Below, in pieces: positions 25,601 to 37,600 of a DNA stretch of 64,000 nucleotides; position 1 is the stretch's first letter, and each line of letters opens with the position of its first letter. The DNA is from Siphonodentalium dalli (taxonomy: Eukaryota; Mollusca; Scaphopoda; Gadilida; Siphonodentaliidae). Below the pieces are notes generated by a model. It did no database searches and was not told the origin of the DNA. It saw nothing but the letters and a program-made list of their open reading frames with translations. A program made the translations under genes and the position numbers. Location: contig CP136063.1 in the NCBI GenBank assembly GCA_032622095.1, forward strand, positions 148,171,379-148,235,378, written 5' to 3'.

Positions 25601-28600
25601 CTTAAGTCAAAAGTTTCAAACAAATGAATTAAACCTTGCCCCACTCTACTCCAGAAACGGGCATCTTATGCCATGCACCAACGGCGTGCTCATGTTATTT
25701 AACCCTTTACCCATCACGTCGGCATTTCTCTGCATCCAGGTCTGCCGTCATAACGGCATTTATCGGCGTCCAGGTTTGCCGTCAGAACGGCATTTATCGG
25801 CAGTAAAAAACGTATATTGTTACCCTCTGTTTGGCATCATATTTCAGCGTTTTTAGCAAATCAAAGACCAACATTATTAGTATCTATGGAAAGCTGAGAT
25901 CATAGTATAGCTATCTTTCAAATTATTTGGTATATTTGATTGATATTATAAAGATTTTCACCATGTAAACCTTTTCAAGATAGCTTGTATTTCCAACAAC
26001 AAAATCTTTGCGTTTTCGGCCGTTGTCATAGACGCTTCACCTTGTTGATTGTGTTCTGTAAGGTCGCGAGGAAAACTACGTTGAATCCGACAACTTGAAA
26101 TTGAGATTTATATTGGATTATGTATTATTTCTTAGATAGTGATTTTTTATTTCCAAATAGTGCAACATAAACATAGTTTTTCCCAGCCCTAAATCGGTCA
26201 CAGATAAGCGAAACTCTCAGCGTAACGTTTGCGTAACTGGGATATTTTCCCTGTTCATTTGTAACAAGTCACATGACGATAACAAATATTAATATTTTAA
26301 TTTGTTTATATTAACTAAAAATATAAGTAAGTTCAATCATTTATGTCGAATATTTAATATATATTGTTTAAAATGTATTGAATAGCAATGCGAGGAACTA
26401 TAATTAGAAGCTTCAGATGAAACAGTGCGTTTGCCAATTTCTGAACACGTGCTTCCATCGAAGCTGGGCGCGAATTTCAATCTTATAATTATCAATAATT
26501 TTTCAAGAGATATTTATCATTTAAACGAATAAAATTGCACTATCAGTATGTCCTTTGTTACAAGTTGAACATATACCAAACAATATTTCGATTACCGGTA
26601 GTTTAACTGTGTACACACATTGTGTTATGACACTAACTGTGATCGGAGATTGCATCATCATTTATAATACATCAAGGTCAAGGTAACGCCTGTGTCTCGA
26701 TGTGATTTATTTTTTAGTATATTTCGTCATCTTTATTCAACAAGTTGTCTTGCTATTCTTATTAAGTTTGGCATCTCAAATATTCACGAAGAGAAAGTAC
26801 TATTATCGACATTATTGGTCATTCAATCTTTTTTCAAATGACAATGTGAGATGTGCCAAGATATATCGTAATTAACTGGGTCACGTTCGAAGTACGTACA
26901 CATTACGTTCGTGAGGTATACAGAAGGAGTTGTTGTGAGCGCTGAAAATATTGTTCTTGTGTGATTGCTAAAGTTCATTTTCACTGCGCGTTAACTTAGG
27001 GATATCCACTGGTATATTCGCCAAATTGTGATGTGAAAAATCACAGAAATGGCTACGTAAAACTTGGTTTATGTTTTATTTGAAATGCTTGTCAATGCGT
27101 GGAGCCGTGAAAACGTGACGCGCCATTTTCAAAAATAATGGTTGAACGCATTTCGTTATCTTCATTTTAAGAACTATCTCAGCTGACTTCTTGCCAATTT
27201 TACATTGAGTATTATTGATAAAAATGTTTGGAAATGTTATTTCGATAATATTTTATTTTAATACATTGAGTGAACAATTTTGACAATTCAATAAAGTTTT
27301 GATCGGAAATTTCGACAAAGATTTTTGATTTTCTCTTCACGCATTGTAGAAGAATAAGTTACACGTCCCAACGTCATGCCAATTCAGCCCAATGTTGTGG
27401 GCACGGGGATTGCATAGATTAATACCCAAATAAATTATGTTGTTAAAGCGCATTGACAAATACATAATCTTGAGTATATTCTCCACAATATAATCGAAAA
27501 ATACAAAGGAATGGACACATGATTCAATCCAAATGTTTCATTTAAAAAACACTCCCGCCAAGAAACGCCCACTGATAACGTGTGCACAAAATATGTACCG
27601 GTACCTGTGAACACGTGTTGTTGTCATGTGGGGCACACAATGGGGACTGTCATTTATCATTGTTATAACTATTACCCATTCGGTAATAAATAAATGACAT
27701 TCATTGCAAATTCAAACAGAATATATCTTAGATTTAGTGTTAGTATCAATTGACCATTTCTCGAGTGTTGTCATTGAACTTATTGATCAGCTGAAAATCT
27801 TGATCTGGAAATCTTGCCGACGTCAGAGCAGCAAGGCCATAATTAAAAAGGTTTTGTTTGTCCTCGCCCCGACCGACTCGATTTTAACGGCCGACTGGAA
27901 ATTCTTTTATTGAGATTCAGAATTTTTAATTTTTTTTAATTTATAGTGGTATGTTGTCTGAGAAGCTGAACATTCCACATTTCTAAGTTCCAATGCCAAT
28001 ATCTTGATTATAAGCTATATTTTTCAAAACGGGTACACAATTCTCAGTTAAACAGTTCAAAAACTGATATTTACCGATTATGAAGATTTTGTCTCTGAGC
28101 ACCTGCAAGCGGCAGCCACTAGAAAACACAGAATTTATTAATTGATAAAACACCATATTTTGTCAAATACCTCTGCATGCATTTACAGATAATGTCAAAA
28201 TAGTTTACTCTTTGGCGGATTTCATGAGCTCCAGTGACTGATCAGTGGCAAATAATAATTAGGCTTTCCAATTGGAAAAAAAAGTTATTCATGATTTTTT
28301 AAGAGTCTAGTTTGGTTACAGGAAAACACATCTGTTGCCTAGCCAGTTAGAATCATACTTTTGGTTAAACCTTGAAAAGGAAAGCACTCACAATCTACTA
28401 GTACCCTTGCATCCTGTCCTACAGTCAGGATTTTTTTCCCCGCAGAATCGACTTCACCACTTCTTCACCACCTTCTCCACCCCCCCCCCTCCTTTGCCCG
28501 GCATAGATCCCCCCTAACTTTCTTTGCAAAAAATGACTGTATATCAATCTGTCATTGATGTGTGGAAGCATAATTAAATAATTTTGAATGAATGTTACCA

Positions 28601-31600
28601 AAGCAAGGTAGAGTTACTTCTCTTACCACATATAACCAGTTATAAACTGCCTGAGATCAACACATGCAGTTTTATAATATCTCCGTCAAGTATCTTGCCC
28701 ACTGAACTATATGGTATATTATCCCAAGTAGGAGGGGTTAACTCTCCGAGTTGAAAAAACGGTACGAAATTCTATGGTACATATCCTCTGTCATGTTCAT
28801 GGTATGCGGCTTATACGGACCCTGGCTCTTACGGACCCTGGCTCTTACGGACCCTGGCTTTTATGGACCACCGGCTGATACGGACCTTGGCTTATACGGA
28901 CCCCGGCTCATACGGACCTCAATTAAAATATGCAATTTTCAAACTTATATTTATGAATTTAATATATAATTATGATTGTCTTTTTACACATATATCTGTA
29001 TTAATTGAGAATTTCGGTGATTTTTTTGGTGATTTTCAAACTCATATTTATGAATTTAACCGATTTTTTCTTTTTTTTTCAAACTTATATTTATGAATTT
29101 AATATATAATTATGATTGTCTTTTTACACATATATCTGTATTAATTGAGAATTTCGGTGATTTTTTTGGTGATTTTCAAACTTATATTTATGAATTTAAC
29201 CGATTTTTTCGGTTTTTTTTTCAAACTTATCTTTTTGAATTTAATATATAATTATGATTGTCATTTCACACATATATCTGTATTAATTGAGATTTGTTTT
29301 GATTTTTTTGGTGATTTTCAAACTTATATTTATGAATTTAACCGATTTTTTCGTTTTTTTTCTTCAAAATTATATTTATGAATTTAATATATAATTATGA
29401 TTGTATTTTCACACATATATCTGTATTAATTGAGAATTTCGGTGATGTTCTGGCTTGAAAAAGCATTTATTGAATCGCGTTAATTAATCTCTTCATCATT
29501 GTATAAACACGCGCGTGTGATCCCTTTATGTCGTTGTATAAACAGACATGCGGTGATAAATGGTCAGTGAATGGTGATCAGGGTGAATCCACTGAGTTTG
29601 ATTTGTTACGAAAACATGTTAGTAAAAACGCAACTTGTTTCAACTGATTTATTGTCCCTTGTATACACACTCGTGTGTGATCCCTTATATTGTTTTATAA
29701 ACAGACACGCGATGATGAATGGTCAGTGAATGGTGATCAGCATGAATCCACTGAGTTTGATTTGTTATAAAAACATGTTAGTAAAACACAACTGGTATAT
29801 ATTCAACTGATTTATTTTTGACTGGCATAATTCCACAATGACTGCATTGAACCTGAATGTTCTACTTGAGAGCACAACAGCTACTACTCGTCGATGAGGT
29901 TAACTGCCAGCAAACTACTGAAAGAAGCCATCAAGCTGTACGCCCCAATTTAGATAATGTTCGTCTGATGTAACGTTGTTCCATTTTTGTTATCATCAGA
30001 TTTTTTGTTATCTCAGTATGTATGTTGTCAGTATTTTGATTTTATTTAAATAAACATAAAAAATAAAATTGTATATTTTAATTGAGGTCTGTATGAGCCA
30101 GGGTCCGTATAAGCCGAGGGTCCATATAAGCCAGGGTCTGTATCAGCCGGTGGTCCGTAAAAGCCAGGGTCCGTAAGAGCCAGGGTCCGTAAGAGCCAAT
30201 GTCCGTATCAGCCGGCATTCATGTTCATGACCCGTGTAATCACGTGATTTCTGACACGTAGTGAAGTATTCGCCATATTTTTATCCCTCCTAAGCTGGAC
30301 GGACGCAAAAAGAATCTCTCCTATGAAGCTAAGTTGCAGTTTGTATAGCAAAAACAGTTTTGTTTTTGTTTTATACAAACAACATTATTTCTTTGCTTAT
30401 AGTTGAAAATTATGTACAATTCACATAAAGATTACGCTGTTTGTTCCGAATATAATATCGGAATCGGATGACTCGTTTCGTTTTAACGGACTTTGTCTTC
30501 CATAATTTTAATCGGTCAATGATTTAATACTAACACTTGACACACGCCGTCCATCGCTACAAGTTGTCATCTCCGGGTCAGCGCGGCTGAGGGATACACC
30601 CTGATCATGCTCTCCGGTACCTTGTGATAATAGTGTGTGGGAATTTGGGCTAAAATTACTAGTAGAATGGCCATTTTACTTTGTCTCAATTCAAATTAGG
30701 AGACATTTTCTCTAAAAAATTATTACGTTTATGCTATTATTTGGCACCTGAAAGTTTATCCTCCATGCCTTCTGCCCCAGCTGGGCTTGGAATGGGATCA
30801 CAGTTCACAGGCTTGTTTCCTCCTTATTATAAGCCACCACTTCCGGGGGCTTGGCAGACAGGTTACTGGCCGCATTCTGGCCAACAGCTGCCAGTAACTT
30901 CGGGTTTGATTTTAAATGAAAACCAAAGATCTTATTCCCTGACGCCATTATAGCAGGAAGCTTGCTTGGGAACTGGTACCTACTAACCTCCCATCGCCAC
31001 TTCGGTCGGTTGGATATAGGGATCGGTCGAGCTGCTGCTCCATCCCCGAGATGTACAGGCTCTGGACATTCCTCCGGGGGTCCCCAATGACCAGACCTCA
31101 CACGCAATTAGAAATGAAGCTTGTCGTGGTGTATTGTGCTGTTAACACCCCATCGCCGGCTTCGACCGATGGAGATCGGGATCAGATCGAGCAGTCGCTC
31201 CAGCACGAGGTGAAAGAGCTTTCGACATTCCTTTCGGATCACCTTTACATGCGCTTACGAGGGAGCTCAGTTAGTTGTTCAGTGTTCTCTGATGCAGCCA
31301 AGCGCAGGAAGAAAATTAATGTAAAATTTTGATTAGCAAATAACCTCAGATTGACATGATTTGATAGCATTGTTCTACAATCATTTACAATTTAACAGAA
31401 CATCAGAGTGCTTTCCCTTGTTTCGAGGGTTCCAAGGAAGAGATAGAAACCTTTACGACCAGGACACTGTCACTTGTCGATGTATAGTGTTCCCTTCATT
31501 GGCGTAATTAGCGCTCAGGATGATAGTCCCACCAAACAGGTCGCGGGTTGGGGCTACCCATTGAACCCATTGGCCGCATTTGGTGGGCTTTCTGGACTAT

Positions 31601-34600
31601 CGACAGGGACTCCAAGTCGGATACTCGGGACGACGGTTGGCATACCCTGGGACAGTCAAATGAGGAAATAGGATCCAAGTTGCAGCCTTCATAATTGGCT
31701 ACGGCAATCAGTATTGCCGAAGCAATTTGCTGAAGCAAACTGGGCCACGGCATACTGTTGCCATAGCAGATTGCCGAAGCCAAACAATCTGAATTAAGAG
31801 GGCTGATTAGTTGCATGGCTTTTGTTCGCATTTGGGTAGCAACTTGCCCTGTGATGCCGGTCAATTTGTACCCTGCCCTAACGTCGTCAGAGCTGGGTGG
31901 TTATGCCATCGGACTGCACACTTGGCGACCTGGGTTCGACCATCCTGAGAGGTATTCAACCATTTTACTGTTCTCAGTTTGGGATGTGTTCAACTTCTTG
32001 CTTTATAAGTTGTTGCTTCTTTCCATGTTCCATCCAGCTCTTTCGTGGTCACGGGCTTTGCTGGAGAATGTCTATAGTCATTCATATCACTAGATTAGTA
32101 TATGACTCTCGCCCTTTCATTTTCCTGACTTTTAAGACGTGTTCTGGACTGATTCGGGTGCTCGAAAGGGTAAATATTTACATCTCGGTGCAAGAATCAG
32201 AGATAAACAAGCATACATGCTTTATCTCCGACCTCGCTGTGTTTCCGTAATAGATACGAATGACATTGGGTGCGTTGGAACTGTGGATTAACTGAGTCGG
32301 ATTAATTCTTCGTTTCTGTTTGCTCATCCGTTTCATCTCACTTTAATAAGGACACCACCTACAGGTATGGTTGCCCAATAACCAGATATAGGGTTTATCC
32401 TCTCAATATGGTTGTATATTTTAGGTGGGTGCATTTGCATATATTTTGTCTTCAGGTTGCTTTCAGTTCTAACTCAACATGGATTTCACTTTTGTTGTCC
32501 AGTCATACATAGATGAGTCCATTATCCATGGTTCGACATATGCTCAATTTCAGAACGCTGTTGACATGAGGTCTAGTTCAGCACCCCGCTCGGGCTTAAT
32601 GCGCAACACGGCGTATTAGTGTGGAAAAGAAGAACGAAATGGCTTCTGTGATATCGGCCTTGGGTCTAAAACGTCATTCTTCTTATGGGCTCGGTTGTCG
32701 GTACATAATGGTTTTGTTTTCCCTGATAGTGCTTGATTCGCCTAGTGCTCATTTAATATACTAAGCCAGGTCCTTTGCTGACCTTAGCGATTGCCAATGC
32801 AGGATAATGTTGCACCTATGGGGCAGCATATGAATCGTGTTGGGCACACTTCATAAAGCCGGATGAAGATTCTTGCCAGATGCTTCTCCTGCGTGCGAGA
32901 TTCACTAGCATTGGGTGTCGGATGCCAGATCATATGATCCGCCCTCTCGATTCGCACTTCGGGCGATGGTTGTCTCCAGAATAGGGTCCCATTGGAGGGG
33001 CACCCCATCCGTCCCAGAAGGGATACCTTGCGCCATCGACTCGTCGGGGACCAGTCAGCAGAGCTCGAACAGTTGGGGCGCGGTGGCCCTTGGTCTGCTT
33101 TTCATTACCTACCTGCCGTCAGTTTCCGCTGGTTTTGGGCTTGTGCCACAATCCTGATGCATCGTTGGTACAATTTTTGTTTTTGTGGATTTCCACCTTA
33201 ATGACATTGGAATTTCGGTTCCTGGCTGCCTTTCTGTCATGGATTCAGTAGCCTGTGGTTGGTCAGTTGGTGGTGGGCATTTCAACATTTGGGAACGTCA
33301 TCAGGGGAAAATGCCATGGCTTATTGCATCTTAGTCGGTGATATCTCGAACTCCAGGCTTCAAACTAAGTTTTCTGCTGTGAAAACTCCAATTCTGAGCC
33401 CTGGGGGGGTGTTACCCGTACCTTTCCCGGCAAGTACTCGGCTGATACATTATTAGCCCTAAGTTCCGATGCGAATGTCGTCTCAGTCTCCATGTTTTCT
33501 GAAGCTATTTACTTTACTTGCAGGTGTCTTAAACTCTTAAGTGGCCACTTTTTGTTCGTTTGATCTTGCTGACAGGTATTAGTTTTAGGATGTAATATTA
33601 CATTGGCTTATGGTCCTATTGTGCATGTGTATATATATATATGTATATACATATATATCTATATGTCTGTGCATGTATATGTGTATATTGTAGGTTATCA
33701 GGTCAATCCAGTTCTTTGATTCAGATGCATAGCGGTGTTTTTGTTTCCTCGTGGCCTCCACCTGTTAGAAAATTCTATTCTTTACCATATAGTTCAGTGG
33801 GCAAGATACCTTTGACGGAGATACAATATTTTCCAAAATAATAAAATATATATCTCCTAGAAGTATCTTGCCCACTGAACGCTGAGCTCCCTCCCAGGGT
33901 TTCGCACCCACCCCGCTCACGAGGAATGTCCTACTGTGGATAAAAAATATGGCGAATACTTCACTACGTGTCAGAAATCACGTGATTACACGGGTCATGA
34001 ACATGACAGAGGATATGTACCATAGTATTTCGTACCGTTTTTTCAACTCGGAGAGTTAACCCCTCCTACTTGGGATAATATACCATATAGTTCAGTGGGC
34101 AAGATACTTCTAGCAGATATATATTTTACTTATTTTGGAAAATATTGTATCCTGTGCAGTCTGTTGAGAAAAACATCAGCTCATAACAGGTGAATATTTT
34201 TCTGCTTCCAAGATGATAATTATAGCTTCAAGTTGCATATATTGTTTTCTGCTTCATTTTTAGAGATTAGATAATATGAACCGGCCTACCCTGTCATGTC
34301 CGTGAAGGCATGAAATCTTGTATTGAAACCCGGTGACCTCAAAACATGTGGTGATTCTGGGTGATTTGGTATTTTTAGTAGTTGGGCAATTTCTCTGGAT
34401 CCAACTACGCACTTCTTACCTATATCTGAATCAAAGCTACCCCCCAAGACTCATCTTTTCAAAATTGCATTCATGCCTGACCATAAAAGAATCCTGATGA
34501 TGTACACTGCACGATTTGATGAAACCATGATGTCTTGATTTAGTATGCCCCCGAGCCCCGTAGAAAGTTCAGGGACTATAGCCGAGGGCTCCTTCTGTCT

Positions 34601-37600
34601 GTCTGTCTGTCTAGCCGTCCAAACATTTCAGCTTGTAACATGGGTATTAATTATCAGATCTGGTTGAGGCAAAGGATACCCACATACTACGGGTTTTACC
34701 ATAACATACGCCTCTTAGGCCAGCACTTCACCTTATGGTTGTCACCTCAGTGGCAAAACAAAAGTGTTTTCAATGATGGTCCTATTTATACCTCACCAAT
34801 CAAATAAATCTCTTACCCAAAGTGGGTTTTGATTTTAATTTGTTTAATAATAATATAATCTATCCATTTATTACATGCATTCTACGGGTACCAGGTTGCA
34901 ATGCATGGGACAATTATTACCCTGATGAGCCTGAACATTCAGTAACCATCTACTGCTCCCCGAGGGGGGAACCATATCTTTCACTGCTCATAATCAGATA
35001 CCCTTTTCAACTTGTGGGTGGTGCGAAACAGACAGTGTACATGTGCAAGCAACCTTGCTCAAGGATCACAACATGGCGGGAGATATGAACAATGGTACAA
35101 TCTGACAATCGCACGTCGATCAATTCACCAAGTCACTGCTGTGTGAAACTCATTTTAGACCTTTGGTGGGCTGTGAACTCAAATCGCTGTGTTGACAGCG
35201 AATCATCGCTGTGTTGACAGCGATTGCAAGTCTGACATGCTAACCACTGGACCATGAAGTTGCACATAGCATATTTGATATATCACTGTTTGTCTGATGG
35301 GTTAAACTAGTACATGAGCTGATGAAATTCACAATGCACATTCTGAAATAAGTAAATGTTAAAAACTCATATTTATAACTAAAATTTACAAGGAAAATAA
35401 GTATCAATGGTGTCCAGATTTTGAACATCAAAAACACCTGAATCATTTAATAGATATTCATAAGATGCACATAACTACTTTCTCAAGTACAATAACTATA
35501 CAATAATAACTATATATATAATAACAATAACGATAGAAATGACCTCCATCCATCAGTCCATCTGTCTGTCCGTTCATCACACATTATATATACCTTTATT
35601 GTGTTATTAACTCCTCCCATAGTTTTGAATGCAGAGATTTTTAGGATAGAAACTAGGATAGTCTTATCAATATATTGCTGATGTGCAATATGCATATGGA
35701 CGACTGAAAATATTGTTTTTCACTGAGTTATTCCCCTTTTTTGACTTAGAAAAGTTTTTGCATTTTGATTTTGGGTGTCTTCATTGTGTATCGACTCCTC
35801 CCAGAGTTTCAGTTGTAGAGAATTGAAACTTCAGGATATTGGTGCCCATATCTTGCTAATGTGAAATATGCATATTGATGACAGAATTTTTTTTGTTTAC
35901 AGAGTTATTCCCCTTTCTTGAAGTTTTGATTATTTTGAGTTTGGGTACCTTCATTGTGTAATTAATTCCTCCCACTGTTTCAAATGTAGAGAATTGAAAT
36001 TTAAGGATATTGTTACCGATATATTTCTAACGTTCAAAATGATGTATATGGATGACAGAAAATATTGTTTCTCACCGAGTTATTCCATTTTCTTGACTTA
36101 GAAAAATTTGGACCATTTTGAGTTAGGGTACCTTCATTGTGTAAACAACTCCTCCCACAATTTTGAGTGTAGAGAATTGAAACTTTAGAATATTGTTAGA
36201 CATATATTGCTCATGTGCAACATGTATATGAACGACAAAGTTATTCCCCTTTCTCAATTTAGCATTCTAATTTAAAATTTCAGAATGATTTTTTTCCAAA
36301 TTTCAAATTTTTTTTTATCGAAAAAGCCAACTTTCAGCATTGACTAAAATTTGTATAAGTGCGTATCTGCTTATCCGCATTGCGAAAAAAAAGTTGAAAA
36401 TGAAGAACATTTTATTCAAGAATGTCCACTATTTAATATTAGCTTGATGGAAAATTATAAATCTATATCAGCATGGAGGAAATATCAACTGAATCTATTT
36501 TAAATCTGAGAACATTGGGATACAAAACATATCTGTGATTTTATTAAACACGCCTTTGATTTATGAAAGAAGATAAGGACAGTACAAATTAACATGAGTG
36601 CATTCTTGTGAGATTGGTAAATATGTATGTCTACGGACAGCTATATCATATCCAGTAAATATGTAAAACATTTATTTGTCTATATTTGAATAACGCAAAC
36701 ATTTTTTATCATGGGCTTTTTCCAATAACAATTTATAAGAAAAATGTCTTTTTAAGGGAGACCTTAGATTTTATTTAATCTGCAAGTAGAGTGTAAATAT
36801 ATATATAAGTAATGGATGTTGATTTTGTTGCGTTCTATAAAGTATGGTTGCAAGTTGGTCCGACATTTTTATGCATGAAATGTATGACCAACTTGCATCC
36901 ATACTTCCAGGAGTCTACAGCATCAGGTAAATGATGTGTCAAGATCTGAATGTGAACAAAACTGGTTATCTGTACCAAATACTTATAAAGTTAACCCATT
37001 TTCCATCAAAGTTATGTACCTTATGAGATCGGAACATCTATTTTATCAGTTGAGTAGCTGACATTAACCCTTTCTATACTGAATCGATTCTCCCAGTCAG
37101 TTATAATAGTATACAACTACAGTAATGCCCTAAATAATCGACTCCATAACCACTTCAGAATTATGGGTAATTTTTCAGGATTTAGTCGGAAATATGGCTT
37201 GTTGCCATTCATTGGAAAGACTAAATTCTGAAAAATTACCCATAATTCTGCTGTGGTTAAGGAGTTGATTATTTGGGGCATTATTACTGTGCATTGGAAC
37301 GTCTATTATTCTTTTGGAGGGATGTTCTTGTAATAAAGCAGACGACAGACAGACGAAAAGCTAATACAACTGATGGGAAATGTTCAGATGTATTATCTGA
37401 ACATTTCCTAAGGTTATCAATGAGTATTTAGCATAGAAAGGGTTTAAAAAAAACACATAAAATGTATTTTTGAACAATTATTAAGCTGGTACTCAAATTC
37501 TATGCATATAACTCAGAAGTATTATAAATGAGATGTAGAATGATTTGTTACAATTTTCAATAAACGTTTTCCCATCACAAAATATTAAACCTGACTATTT

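Larger units (their letters stand above)
28679..34152 (+). mobile_element. DIRS-like retroelement: inverted terminal repeats plus internal complementary region
   Basis: The left terminal segment (28679-28800, continued at 30229-30287 after an insertion) and the right terminal segment (33943-34130) are inverted copies of each other, about 200 bp long. They share AGTATCTTGCCCACTGAAC and TCACGTGATT. Just inside the right copy, 33785-33880 joins the complement of the left tip (TTGACGGAGAT) to the complement of the right tip (ATACAATATTTTCCAAAATA, then CTAGAAGTATC). That junction is the 'internal complementary region' specific to DIRS-group tyrosine-recombinase retrotransposons. No target duplication is visible, also as expected. 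Without the insertion the element is about 4 kb. The interior is decayed, and I cannot show RT or recombinase motifs. Confidence 0.65.

Noticed and set aside
35183-35275. A functional tRNA gene on the minus strand
   Set aside because: Only the A-box side is convincing. The region expected to hold the T arm is disrupted by duplicated hairpins, so it is a SINE head.
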